Below, piece by piece: positions 12,446 to 24,311 of a DNA stretch of 64,000 nt. Under the pieces are notes generated by a model. That model was not told the origin of the DNA and did not search any database. It worked only from the letters and a program-made list of their open reading frames with translations. The translations under genes were made by a program, and so were the position numbers. The stretch is from Trissonchulus latispiculum. Its lineage: Eukaryota > Nematoda > Enoplea > Enoplida > Ironidae. Position 1 is the first letter of the stretch; each line of letters starts with the position of its first letter. Location of the stretch: NCBI GenBank assembly GCA_030248195.1, contig JASAND010019863.1:62001-126000 (forward strand). The letters run 5' to 3'.

Positions 12446-12930
12446 ATTTCAGATAATTTCAGACTCGCGGTTTTGCATTTTATAACGAAATCTTGAGAGT
12501 TCTGCTTCTAAATGCTGCAAACCGGGAAAGCTTTTCTTTTTAAAGAACTTCGAATGGTAAAATCAACAAAACAACATTATTCACAGAACGAACTTTGAAC
12601 ACCAAGCCAAACGACAGACGATTTAAACACCCGTTCCCACTCTTTTGGCATTCTGGGATAAGCATACGGCAAATTCCAATTTTTTATATATTCAAACAAT
12701 AGCTAGATGAACGCACTTTTTAATGAGGAATGTGCTCGCAGCAGATCTATATTTAGGACAAATATATTCAGTACAGACACGTTTTGCACAAAATTCTTGC
12801 TTGTTTTCAAGAAGAATGACCGGCTTCCTCTACTTTCGAAATGTTTAATTAATTTTGTATAACTCATATCTGTTTTTTGAACTGAAGATCAGTTCCTACA
12901 TATAGATGAGAGCACGCTCTGACGTGCATC
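12446..12930. other. No recognisable gene
   Basis: AT-rich sequence without exon signals or terminal repeats that I could pair. Confidence 0.45.
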
Positions 12931-12984
12931 GTGCTACAAATTATTTGTAGCACGCTGCAGCGTGCTACAAATAATTTGTAGCAC
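12931..12984. repeat. Perfect 54-bp palindrome
   Basis: Two 23-bp units, gtgctacaaat-t-atttgtagcac and its exact reverse complement, flank gctgcagc. Each unit is itself a dyad with one central base, so both a large cruciform and two small hairpins are possible. Confidence 0.9.
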
Positions 12985-13430
12985 GGAGATTACGTAATAT
13001 CAGTATGTGATCTTATCTCGATAAAAATTGTATTTTTGCATTTTCACGGATTTTAATCACGATGTGCTTATTTTTGGAACTAAAACTAGATAAATATAGT
13101 CGGGGAACCTATCTCAGTAAAATTAATATTTTATTTTACTAAACTTACAAAGTTCAATTTCTCATAAAATTTCCTTACAAAGCAATTCTACTGAATTGCA
13201 AAAGCCAAACTCGAGTTCAACAAAGTTTAAAGTTTAGGAACCAAATATGCACATAAACTAGGGTTTAGTTATTCAGTATAGATCTTTAGTATTTGTCAGA
13301 AATATGTATAGGCCATGTATTAATGCGTTCCTAAATTTACGTAAAGCGGTTATTCGGGTAAACTCCTCATGGAGCGTGAGGTTCCGAAATTAACCAACTT
13401 TCAGAAATGTCCGATTTGTGTGAATGTTGA

Positions 13431-13634
13431 ATGTTTAGTTTTGTATGCTTGAAGAATGAATGCTTTGACTGTTTGATCGGCAACTCACGGAAGCTCCTCT
13501 TGTACGATAGTGGTTGTGAGGATTGTCAAGCCAGTATAAATCATAGTGAAGAATCTGCTCAATTAATGGCTAAATTATGCTTAACGTTGCTTCATTCTGA
13601 TAATTACTCTTCAGAAACACCACTATCTGAATAA
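13431..13634 (+). CDS. Unsupported small ORF with two CxxC motifs
   Basis: This is a 67-residue ATG ORF with spaced cysteine pairs ECFDC and GCEDC, which could bind a metal. No acceptor, donor or family match is recognised. AT-rich chance ORFs of this size are common, so I give it only as a possibility. Confidence 0.12.
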   Translation: MFSFVCLKNECFDCLIGNSRKLLLYDSGCEDCQASINHSEESAQLMAKLCLTLLHSDNYSSETPLSE

Positions 13635-15200
13635 CGCTCAAAATTCATTAATACTTTAATTAAGCCGATCGGATACCTGCTAGCAATATAAATGGTAGAA
13701 TTGGGATGATCCAGAATATGCAAATTGTTGTATAGCAGAACACCAGTCATAATGGTTGGTCATGGTTTTCCAAACTAGAGATTATGTCAAACCTCGCATA
13801 GTTGGTTAAAATAAAGATTCTATGGAGTTAAGATGTTGCTAATTTCATAGATTATCCTAATAGTCGGCGGTATATCAACTCTCATCTGGTGCATGGAACT
13901 AACACCGGTATAACTGCCCAAAAATTCCTATAATAAGCAGGAAAACTAGTTAACTGTGTATAATTGTCTGGTTATATGTTGAATAGCTGATGACCTGAAA
14001 GAAATACGGTTAACTAATACCATGAGTGAATGTCCTCTGTTGGTTTGTCATAATATACAAATTAGGTAGTTAGCTTAGTCCACGGTCACGGGGACCCCCA
14101 GAATAGGCTATAACTACCCGGTGGTCCTCGATTCGTACGCGTAGGTAGTCCTGTGTTTAAGGAGCGGACGAATCGCAAGCAGGGACTTCGTGCTCTTCTG
14201 TTTCGTAAAATCCAGATGCTACTCTGATATTTTGTACGCCAAGATTCAGAAATTCCCTGCCAAAATACAAAGTATGAATTAGCTAGGCTTTGTTTGTCAC
14301 CAATGTTGTTTTGTCTCTGTATGCATCAATCGGTAGGATTGTGTCATTCGTGCCCTCACCTGTGCGCATTAACAAAACCACCAAATCTGTTCAAGTTTGC
14401 ATTTTCTGCAGAGCGTTATAGTAACGACTCATACTTTTTATACCAGCCTTTTATCGCAAAAAGTAAAGGCTCCACATTAATAGCTTCCTCAAAGCCCAAC
14501 ACTGCAGAAATTACGTTAAATAATCATTCTTGGTCTGGCTTGTTCTCCTTCACTGGGCAACCAATTGCACTCTGGTTTGTACCGTTATCACGAATAATGG
14601 TAATCTCTATGCAAACTTTTTATGTCACTCCATGATTTCAAAAGGTAAACGTTTCGCGTTAATTAATTCCCGCCGAATGCAATGTCGGCAAGACGTAGTT
14701 TCGCGAATCAAATCATGTGCGTTTATCAATATCACAAACTAATGGTGAAATCGAATGGCACATATTGTAAATAGAAGTACGTAAGCATTGGAATTAATAC
14801 GTGAAAATACACAAATAATAGTTAGTTAATATAATAATGTCAATATTAGTACGTCAGTACGTAAGACCTAGGAATCTCTTTGAACCATCTTCTAATGAAC
14901 CTCAGAAAAATAGTAATTTTTAAGAAATGAACGTCTTGTAATTAATGTCAATTTCATGCAGGAAACGGGTGCTTTCCTGTTCTTTAAGTACCGAGAGTCC
15001 TCATGCCAAACCTAATCAGAAGTAAACCAAATATCTACAGAAGGATCTTGTTGTATTGGCGATTTTCTGCACCTTGAGGCAAAAAATCGCCTAAAAATCA
15101 ATATTTGGTTCAAATCTGTTACATCGAACTAATAACACGCAAGTAATTCTATTCATTACATTCGCTTCATTACAAATGTTCATTTTTGTGTCCTCTTTTC
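13635..15200. other. No recognisable gene
   Basis: AT-rich DNA. A 113-residue open frame at 14294-14635 has no family features and no splice context. No element termini were identified. Confidence 0.4.
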
Positions 15201-15202
15201 AG

Positions 15203-15355
15203 CCATTACAACCAATCCGGTGTCTGGTCTACCTACTGGAAGGCTTTTGAGCCGGCGGCCGGCCCGGCTGAGTGTCTGGCCGTTTGGCCGGCGGCCGGCC
15301 GTTTGCCGTCCGGCCGTTGGCACTCCGGCCGTTCAGCGGCTGGCCGCCGGCTTAA
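15203..15355 (+). other. Possible cassette exon in a GGCCG-rich patch
   Basis: A good acceptor (tcctcttttcag) is followed by an open phase-1 frame reading ITTNPVSGLPTGRL and then Arg/Pro-rich sequence driven by ggccg repeats. A phase-1 donor could be at about 15268 (ctga/gtgtct), but it is weak. It resembles the cassette exons at 31.6-58.5 kb in phase and style, yet lies far upstream of them. Confidence 0.2.
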
Positions 15356-15483
15356 CACAAATATTTATAGTTAACACAACAATTTGAGCAGAGCAGCAAA
15401 TGTTTACAAAACAAATCCAACGCTGAATGTGAACTTTTCCCCAAATATATGAACTAACAGCCGATTCCATTGCCTTTGTAATG

Positions 15484-15670
15484 CATAACATAGGTGTAAC
15501 GGGGATTTGGGGTGGGGGGCCCCTCCCCCGAAATTTTGGGGGGCCCTTTTTAGACCCACCAATCCTCCCCACGACCCCCCAACCCCTCCCACGACCCCCC
15601 CCCCCAAACCTCCCTCAAAAAAGTTTTTCAAGTTTTATGCTAAAAATCGCATTTTCAGCCATTGCTAATG
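15484..15670. repeat. G-tract element, CATAGGTGTAAC type
   Basis: It begins ataggtgtaacggggatttg and continues into alternating G and C runs. It ends in cattttcagccattgc followed by atgccgaaaaacatg, the same tail as at 18728-18765. It belongs to the G-rich repeat family spread through 15-33 kb. Confidence 0.55.
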
Positions 15671-15727
15671 CCGAAAAACATGAAAGCATTAAGTACTTTA
15701 TATAGCATATTATTAAGTATATTTATG

Positions 15728-17044
15728 CAGCAAATTATAGACCTGTCAGTTTGACTGCTGGTTGTTGCAGAGCAATGGAAAGAGTAGTAAAACCTTTCAT
15801 GGTTGACCACTTTAATAAGCACCACCTTATTAGCAAACACCAACATGACTTTGTTTGTAAGAGGTCTACCCTTATACAATGCTTGAATGTACTCAATGTT
15901 GGATAGGCGAATGGGATGCTGGTGACTGTGTTGAATTTGTATATATTGATTTGATGCGAGCTTTTGATACAGTTTGTCATTCAAAGCTTTTGCGAAAACT
16001 AGAAGCACTTGGGATTAGGGGAAAGATGCTGGCATGGATTAGGGCCTTCCTTACGGGAGATTTCAAAGAGTAAAGTTGGGTTCCTCCAAATCAGATTGGA
16101 CTCCAGTCTCAAGTGGAATACCACAAGGTTCTGTACTGGGTCCTATATTGTTTTTGATTTATATTAATGACTTACCGGAAAATTTGTTGTCAGAAATTCG
16201 ACTGTTTGTAGATGATGCGAAAATTTTTTCTACTGTTAACAAGTCATATGGGGCAAATGTGCTTAGAAATGATCTTTTTCAAATTGATGCATGGACTAGA
16301 GATTGGCAAATGACTGTAGCAGCTAATAAGTGTCTGGTAATGCATTTGGGTTATCGTAACGATAATGAAGTTTATACTTTGGGTGGTGAATCTCTGTCTG
16401 ATACTGAGTTTATGCGGGACCTAGGTATAATGATGAGTAATGGTTTAACTTTCTCTAAACATATAAGTCTAATTAGAGCTAAGGCCAACCAGAGAGTAGG
16501 AATTATTTTTAGCAGTTTCTCTAGTAGAGATGCAGTCCTCTTTACTAAGCTTTTTGTGACGTATGTTAGACCAATTTTGGAATATTGTACCCAGATATGG
16601 TCACCTAGTTTGCTTAAAGACATTGACGCTGTGGAGGGAGTACAGCGTGCATTTACAAAACGACTTTATGGCCTTGAAAATTTTACTTACAAAGAAAGAC
16701 TTAAACGTTGCAACCTACAATCATTGGAAATGGGAAGGTTAATGTATGATTTATATTTGATGCATAGTATAGTGTATAATGCCTTTGATTGTTACTTTGA
16801 TGATTATTTTACATATTCGCCTGACACAGGGACAAGGGACCATAATAGTTTGTCTATTAGACCTAAGCGATATAAGAAGTCTAGAGCAAGCCATTTCTTT
16901 TTCTATAGAATTTGCAATGTTTGGAACTGTTTACCGGACAGTATTGTTATCTGTTCCTCTCTGAGCACATTTAAGTCGAAATTGTTAAAGCATGAAGCTC
17001 AGCTGCACAGGTTTATGCTGGGGCGTGCATTACAAGGACAGTAG
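15728..17044 (+). pseudogene. 5'-truncated non-LTR retrotransposon reverse transcriptase
   Basis: Reverse transcriptase of a CR1/L2/Rex1-like non-LTR element, which would copy element RNA at a nicked target. Visible motifs in order are NYRPVSLT, a degraded LISKHQHDF block, VYIDLMRAFDTV, SSGIPQGSVLGPILFLIYIN, RLFVDDAK in place of the usual (F/Y)ADD, and a C-terminal domain with YVRPILEYCTQIW. The C-terminus after LPDSIV is typical of the group and no RNase H follows. At least two frameshifts break it near 15896 and 16072, and the N-terminal endonuclease is missing. The last frame (16076-17044) is fully open, so decay is recent. The catalytic loop change A to V probably abolishes or alters activity. 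Confidence 0.9.
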
Positions 17045-17739
17045 TCCTTTGCATGCCATATTTTATTTCGTTTCACGCAATGTATGTACTTTCATAAACT
17101 AAATAACCTCAATTTTGTTTTTCTCAGTCGAAGTTTTTAAACATTTAATAGCGTACAAACCCGGGCTGCCAACCTTGCGTCACTGTGTGTATATATACGC
17201 TCATGCTTTTGTATGAGTTTATATATAATTGTCTACTAATCCTGTCACGACGTAGCCGCTTGCAAGCACCAGCATCGACGTGGCAGATGTAATACCTGTT
17301 GTATGTGGACGTGGCATTGGGGTTGGGCAGCCGCGGGGAAAATCACGTCTATGTAATAAAAGATATATAGTACTAACAAGACGTGATTTACTCGGGATTA
17401 AAAAAGCTATATATTTAATAAGTGAAGGATTAAAGCCGTATGAGACAAAAATACCCGAAAGGAAACCAGCACCTTGAACCATGCACACGTGACCAAGCTC
17501 ACACGATTTAATTGACAAATGTGGCAAGACCAGTCTTCATAAATATGGAAAAGGTAACTTTTAGTTACATACACACTCAAGATTCGCACAGATGCAATTC
17601 CTGAATATTGACAGCAGTACCGTCTGAGTGACTTTAACAATTAAAACAAAGTAACCATGTAGCTAAGCTATGGCATATGGTTCGAAATTGTTTGCGCGAA
17701 GCAAGGCAGAAGTTAAATGGCGGGGGGCATAGGTATAAT
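17045..17739. other. LINE 3' tail and spacer
   Basis: The LINE 3' UTR presumably ends within the first 100-200 bases. The remainder shows no gene. Open frames at 17219-17640 overlap on both strands and lack family features. Confidence 0.4.
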
Positions 17740-18600
17740 TGTGAGGGTTTGGGGCATAGATGTGTTAGGGGGGGGGGGGGGGGGGGGACCCCCCGCCAAA
17801 TTGACAAATTTTCGCGACCCCCCCCCCCCCCAGATTTTTCAGACTTTAGCTAGGCCCCCCGATTTTTGGCCAAAAAGTGGCCAAAAATGGCAAAAAAATC
17901 GAAAATTTAGGGGTTTTTTGGGAAATTTGGCGGACCCCCCCCCCACCCTCCGTCGGAATCCCCCCCCAGATTTTTTGCCCAGCCACACCTATGGTTTGGG
18001 GGGGGGTAAACCCTCCAGCCACAGTAGCGGCGCCAGGATTTTTTGAGGGGGGGGGGCGCCCGACCCAAAACTCCGGCGACCTTTTTTTGGGAAATCCAAA
18101 AATTTTTGCCGAATTTTGGGGAATTTAACCTTCGTTTCCCAAAACATCTCAAATTTGTGCAAAAATTTTTAGATTTTTAGCAAAAATTTTTCAATTTTTA
18201 GCAAAAATTTGCCGATTTTTAAAAAAATTAATTAAAAACACTCAAATTATGCATATAAACAGCTGAGAAATCTGAAAAATTTTTCAAGTGGGGGGCCCGA
18301 CACTCCAAAGGGAGGGGCCCAAATCCCAAAGGGCAGGGCCCGGGGCCCCCGGGCGCGGGGCCCCCCCCCCCCCCCCCCCGGGCGCCGCCACTGCCCAGCC
18401 ATTTCTCCAAACCACTCCCAAAAATTTTTGGGGGCCGCCGGTCTCCCCCCCCCCCCCCAACTGGGGGAGGGGGGTAGCCGCGCCGAAGGCGCGAAAATTG
18501 GCCAAAATTTGGGTATTTTTGAGGTAAACAAATTTTGCTAAAGTTTTCAAAAATTTTTGGCTTAAAGTGTTCATTATTGCGTGAAATACACGTTTTCAAC
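17740..18600. repeat. G/C-homopolymer element cluster
   Basis: A mosaic of G and C runs (up to about 20 bases near 17770) alternates with caaaaatttttg-type AT words. It includes the hairpin cgcgcc-gaa-ggcgcg at 18479-18493. Open frames here are Gly/Pro-rich by composition only. Confidence 0.7.
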
Positions 18601-18609
18601 AGTTTTATG

Positions 18610-19109
18610 CATAGGTGTAACGGGGATTTGGGTTGGGGGGGCCCTCCCCCGGGAATTTTGGGGGGGGGCGTTTATAAAGACCCCCCAAACCTCCCCCAAA
18701 AATTTTTTCTATTTTTATGCGAAAAATAGCATTTTCAGCCATTGCCAATGCCGAAAAACATGGAATCATTAAGTAATTTTAACATTAGACAGTGTTTTTA
18801 AACTCGAAAACTTGATTGCCAACACGTTTCTGAGTCCAGAATAAGGTCAATATTGAGTCTAGAAGTACATAAAACCGTTATAAACGTGTATTTCTCGCGA
18901 TAATAAACACGTTGAGCCAAAAGTTTGGACTTTTTTTGAGAAATTTTGCAAAATTTACCTTAAAAATATATACCAAATTTTCGGCCGATTTTCGCGTCTT
19001 CGGCGCGACTGGGGGGGGCCGGCCGGGGGCCCCCAAAAATTTCTGGGGGGGGGGGTTGGAAAAATGGCTGGGGGGTTACCCCCGCCCCCGCCCCCCAATT
19101 ACACCTATG
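18610..19109. mobile_element. G-tract element with CATAGGTGTAA inverted termini
   Basis: It starts CATAGGTGTAACGGGG and ends ccccaattacacctatg, giving inverted repeats of about 11 bases. TATG precedes the left end; a clear target duplication is not resolved. Similar ends recur at 15486, 17730, 19436, 22868, 23331 and 26283. Confidence 0.5.
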
Positions 19110-20935
19110 GCCCGAAAATTTATCATTAGACAGTGGTTTTAAACTCGAATGTTTCCAAGTCCAAAATGAGGTCAACATTGAGTCGGAAACTCCATAATAC
19201 AGTTACAAACGTGTATTTCTCGCAATAATAAACACTTTAAGTTAAGCCAAAAATTTGGAATTTTTTGAAAATTTTTTGCTAAATTTACCCTCATAATACC
19301 CAAATTTTGGCCTATTTTCGCGCCTTCAGCGCGACTACAAGTTGGGGGGGACCTCCCCCTCCCAAAGAGTTTTGTGGGAGGGCTGAAAAAAGGCCGGGGG
19401 GGGCTACCCGTACCCCCCCCCTCGCCCCAACCCCCTCATAGGTGTACCTTGAGAAAAAGTTGGGGGTGGGGATAGCCGAAATTAGGTTATCTGGGTCAGC
19501 CGGTTTTGGGTGTGGGGTCCGGAAAAATTTGGGGGAGGGGGTAAAAATGTTTCTTCAACAATTTAAGAAAAGAATTGCAATTTTGCTAAAAAAGCGCTAT
19601 TTACAACCAAAAATTAGCAATATTACAATCGATTTGGTCCTTTTATCGAAAAAATCGATTTTTTGGGAAAATTTCTATTTTTTTTGAGAGCCAAAAATTT
19701 GAAAATTTTGAGGGTGGGGTCTGGGATTTGGCCATTTTGGCGCCCCCACCCCCCCCCCCCCTCCGCCCGCCCAGGCACAGGTGTGCGGTGGGGGGGGGTG
19801 GGTGGGTGTGGGGAACTCCTCCCCCCAAATGGAAAGTGCCGACCTCACCCTTGAAATTTTGGAGGCAGCCCACCCCCAAATGGCCAAATCCCAGACCCCA
19901 CCACTGTTTTTTTATTGTGTTTTCGCGCACTTTTTTTAGAAAAAGACACAAAATTTTAAAAAACACACTAAACAGCACACTCAAATTTTCACCTGAAGGA
20001 GCAAATTTTTATTGATTTTAAGCATAATTTTTAAGTTTTTCCAAAGAATTTTGCGCCTTCGGCGCAAATATCATCTATATTCCTATTTTTACTTATGTTC
20101 GTTTTCGTCTGGGCTTTAGCTTTAGTGTAGCCTTCATTATTCTAAGCAACGCTGCCATTTGGGACTGCATAGGCATATTATTCTACGAAATTATGTTTCC
20201 AAATTCAAGAAATAACGGGAATAAAATATATGCACTGTCGAAAAGTTTTGAAGAATTTCAGACCAATAGGTTCAATTTTAAAAAAATTCTCAACGTCTGG
20301 TGGGCTCCACCCTCCCCCGCCATTGTAGCGCAAAAAGACGTCTTCAACACAAATATTTAACGTTCAGAACATAGAAATATCGTTTATAAAGACTAAGCAA
20401 GCGATATTTGTTTTGTATATATTTCTTCTGTAACGAGCGAAATATGCTAAACATAGTTATAAATGCTGTAAAAACCGTTAAAAACGTGTTAATACTGCGA
20501 AAAGCGAATTTCAGGGAAAACACAGATTTTTAAAACAGCACACATTTTTTTAAAAAACAAAAAAAGCACAGGTGAAATTTTGAAAAAAACCCTGGACCCC
20601 ACCCACCCAATTTTACCAGACCCCGCCCCCAAATTAGTAAAAATTGGAAATTATTTGGAAAAATTAGAATTTTTTGCAAAAAATCCAAGTTTTTTCGAAT
20701 AAATGAGCAAAAATGAAGAAATATATATTTTTAATTTTTAGTTGGAAATAACGTTTTTTAGCAAATTTGCGAATTTTTTCCAAATTTTTGACCGAAAAAT
20801 TTTTACCCCCCCAAATCCGATTTTTCCGGACCCCACCCCACCTCAAAACGGCTGACCCCACCTACCCTAATTTCGGCTACCCCCACCTCCAACTTTTTCT
20901 CAAAGTATATAGCCATGGGGGAAAAACCCAGATTT
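19110..20935. repeat. Continuation of G-tract element field
   Basis: It holds several overlapping G-rich units, a ttgcgcc-ttc-ggcgcaa hairpin at 20051-20067, and a pair of opposed segments. Those segments are ggtggggtctgggatttggc at about 19710 and its complement at 19870-19900, plus ttgggggtggggatagccga at about 19460 with its complement at about 20870. The opposed pairs suggest large nested foldbacks. Confidence 0.55.
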
Positions 20936-21340
20936 TCGGATTTTGGCTGGAACTTTTTTATTATATATAAGGGCTATATGAGAACTTCATATACCATCGT
21001 ACTTGGCGTACTTAGATCTTTCTTTTAAGATCATATGCACTTCTCTAGGTTGTACCGTTAGGCCGGTATAATGCAAAAAGTCGCGGGGGAGAAAACCCAC
21101 CCCTCACAGGTCTCAAAAATTGTCGTAGCGCTATTCTGACACTTTCGGTATAAAATTCAACTCTTTGAGCTAGTATAAACTAAAACACGATCTAGGCACC
21201 TTTTTTGAGATTTCATGTGCCATTGAAAATGCAGCATCAAACGGACAGGTTTCATAAAGTTTAACACATAAACATAGGGCAATTTTTGAAAAATGCTAAA
21301 AACGATGTAATTTGATAAAACTTATTGGTCTATCGTGTAG
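20936..21340. other. No recognisable gene
   Basis: AT-rich spacer without clear repeats. Confidence 0.4.
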
Positions 21341-22130
21341 ACAGTAGCGTAGGTATATACAAAATATTTTCAGGGGGGGCGGTTTTGACCGACGACTTTT
21401 GAAGGGGGGGGGGGTAAAATTTTCTATTTTTGCGTAACGATTACATGCACACTGTGTATTATATGCAAGTTGTCCTATTAATTCAAAAGTCTTCTATGGT
21501 TCATGTTTCGACTTGTTACAACAGAAAGCGATACCCTAAGTCCCAAATGGGGGTGTGGGGGCTGCCCCCCAGAAGTTGAGAAAGTTTTTACATTTCGCAA
21601 TTAAACGCTATTGAAACATTTAATTCTTTATAAATGATTTATCAATTGACTAACAACATTTTGTACTTTTATTTGCTTTTTTCTACGTTTACTGTCTTGC
21701 CCGAAAACTGAAACCATTTGGATGCTCCCATTACGTAAGAACTGCGTGATGATATCAACCAGTTATGCCAAGGCTGATGATGTTGGGAATAACGCAGATA
21801 ACAGCAAAACTGCAAAGCAACTTATATATACAAACATTTGTTAACATGCTTAATGAAAAATAATAATTTTGATAATGTAAATAGCCAAAATTCGCGCCGG
21901 AGGCGCGAAAATTTTTTTATGGTGTAGAAAATGCATCAATGTTGAGCTAATTTGAAGCATTAATGTATAATTTGTGTATGTTTCTAATAACGTTAAACGC
22001 CCGCGCTCCGCACGGGCGTAAAATTTTTCTTTTGCCCAATTTTTCAGGGGGGCAAAGCCATTATTTCGGGGAGGGCGGCCCCCCCCCGCCCCCCCCCCCG
22101 TATCTACGCTAGTGCGTGTAGAGAATGGTT
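21341..22130. repeat. G-tract element with terminal gtagcgtaggtata/tatctacgctag
   Basis: It opens with agtagcgtaggtatatac and closes with gtatctacgctagtg, an imperfect inverted pair, and contains the hairpins ttcgcgcc-gga-ggcgcgaa (21891-21909) and acgcccg/cgggcgt (21997-22019). It is probably one non-autonomous element of about 780 bp. Confidence 0.5.
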
Positions 22131-22500
22131 TTTTACGTTCAATTGGCTGTTAAAACTCACAATTGGACCTGTCCTAGATCCTCCAGTACCGAAATGGCAC
22201 TTCAGGGTTTTTGGCCCCTAGCTAGCCAGGGAAGCAAAATTATCCAAATCTGACACCATAGGATGATGCAGCGTCCTCGATAGTACCGTGCTTGGTGTCG
22301 AATTGTTTCCCTGTTTGGTTGATAAAAAATTTTTCAAAAAATTGGGTGGGTTTTCCCCCCGCCACATTTGGCAATGTGCCAGACCAACAGGGCATATTTT
22401 TAGAAAATTTTTTGAATTTTTGTGGGTTTTTTGTGTACAAACTGCTAAAAATCGCTAAAAATGACTAATTTTAGGTGTTTTTTACGCTAAAATAGCGAAA
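22131..22500. other. No recognisable gene
   Basis: Spacer with aaaaatttt-rich words leading into the next G-tract element. Confidence 0.4.
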
Positions 22501-22890
22501 ATTTAGTCAAAAATCCGGCGAAGCCGGAAATTTTTTTGGAAATTTAGGGTAAAAATGGTAAAATTTGGGAATTTTGGGGGTTATGGGGGAGGTCGGGATT
22601 TATGGGGGGGCTTTTCACGGAGGGGGGCTCCTCGAATGGGGGGGGGAGGTCGCCGAATGGGGGGCGCCCCCCACTCTAGGGATAAGCCAGTCATTTTCAA
22701 AATGTCATAAAACGAGCAGGAGGGAACCATATGACTTGATCTTTGCACACATAGATAAGAAAGAGTCGCGCTTTCTGCTGCTATGTTTTGGAGCTCATAG
22801 CTCCAACCCTTGTTCCAGGAGGCGGGTGGGTTCCCCCCCAAAAGGGGGTGGGTTTTCCCCCCATGGCTATACACCTATGCCCCCCTTACA
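22501..22890. repeat. G-tract element fragment with GAA-loop hairpin
   Basis: It contains tccggc-gaa-gccgga at 22514-22528, then G-rich sequence that is the reverse complement of 32545-32640 (gaggtcgccgaatgggg, ggctcctcgaatggggg). It is therefore a relative of the 32137-33324 element. Confidence 0.6.
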
Positions 22891-23279
22891 CGTTACACCT
22901 AAATGGTTCTCTCTACCACCTTGTATGCTAATATTCCAGATCCGTATGCCATAGTTTAGCTATTTCTATTTCTAGAATGATTGTTAAAATCACCCAGACA
23001 AGTTATATATGTAAAGTCTTTATTTTCAACTATCAATCTTAAATATTTACACCGGTACAAAACTTCAGGGCCCGGAGGACTTGTCCATATCTATGAAAAA
23101 AGTAAATCTTCAGTATTTTTGAATGAAAGTGGATTAAATATGGCATACTATAGTATCTGCTGCTGTTTAGCGCTAGGATTTAACGGCTTCATGCGTCTTT
23201 TCTTGTTGTTGGCAGGCCAGGTTTTCTTCGCCTGGTGTCGTGAAATATTTGGTTCCCCAACTTTTGGTTATGTGGCTGG

Positions 23280-23640
23280 CAAAAAAGTGGAGGTGGGGGT
23301 TTAAAAAAATCTGGCAAAAAATGGGAGGGGGCATAGGTGTGGCTGGTCAAAAAATCTGGGGGGGTTCCCGACGGAGGGTGAGGGGGACCCCCTAAATTTT
23401 CGATTTTATGCCATTTTTGGCCACTTTTTGGCCGAAAATCGGGTGCAAAAATCTGAAAATCTGGGGGGGAGGGTCGCCAAAATTTGTCACACCTATGGGA
23501 GGGAGGCGGGGGGGTCGGGAAAAGTCGATCTGGGGAAGGGGTAAGAAAAAATTTCGAAGGGGGGGCGTCGGCGAAAAATCGGGTTTTTTTGGCAAATCTT
23601 CGAAAATTCCTGCAAATTTTGGAAAATTTTTAGATCTGCG
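23280..23640. repeat. G-tract element fragment
   Basis: G/C runs with gcataggtgtggctgg at the left and cacacctatggg inside. It parallels 17820-18010 in opposite orientation (gaccccctaaattttcg, cactttttggcc). Confidence 0.55.
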
Positions 23641-24084
23641 TATTTTCCGCAATTTGAGCATGCCTGTCATGTGGAAAACAAGCTTTTATTGTACCTATTT
23701 TGAGCCAAACTAAGCCCATTTTAACTTAAAATAAGCAGAATTTGGAATAAATTGCAAATTTGGCTTGAAATGGCACCGTGCCAGAATTTGATGATCTGGG
23801 CTACACAGAACGGAATGTTGTCAGGTAAAGCCTACACCAATTTAATCTAGAGGCTCTGTTGAACAATTTTAAGTGTTAATTTGATCTTTGTTGCTAACGG
23901 TTTTGAAAAATATTCTATTTTGAATATTGGATTTTCTTTCCCCGCATGTGGGTTTTATTTTCCCGCCGAGTGCCGGTAACCACCAGCAGGGGCGCACATA
24001 GGGGGCGGCACGCATGGGCAACGCCTACACCACGCCTACACTGGTGTAGGCTGGACCAACGCACCCACGCAAGGCAAACTGAAG

Positions 24085-24311
24085 GACCCACGCAGACGCA
24101 TTGAGCGCGATGCGCCGTCAAAAGACCCACGCAGACGCATTCAGCTTTTAGCGCCGTCAAAAGACCACGCAGACGCATTCAGCTTTTAGCGCCGTCAAAA
24201 GACCACGCAGACGCATTCATCTTGATGCACCGTCGAAAGACCCACGCAGACGCATTCAGCTTTAAGTGCCGTCAGAAGACCCACGCAGGCGCATTGAGCG
24301 CGACACGCCGC
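24085..24311. repeat. 39-bp tandem repeat, about 6 units
   Basis: Units follow gacccacgcagacgcattna then gcnnnnngcgccgtcaaaa with a period of 38-39 bases. Because 39 is divisible by three, repetitive peptides are open on both strands, but nothing indicates expression. Confidence 0.8.

Noticed and set aside
14294..14635. 113-codon plus-strand frame
   Set aside because: No family resemblance, no exon signals and AT-rich; too weak to call.
15236..15355. GGCCG-rich patch as a CpG-island promoter
   Set aside because: It is a short ggccg repeat tract with no adjacent first exon that I can support.
17717..18599. Several Gly/Pro-rich frames on both strands
   Set aside because: They are translations of G and C homopolymers in a mobile element.
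24085..24311. CRISPR-like array
   Set aside because: Units are directly adjacent with no unique spacers; this is a minisatellite in a eukaryotic context.
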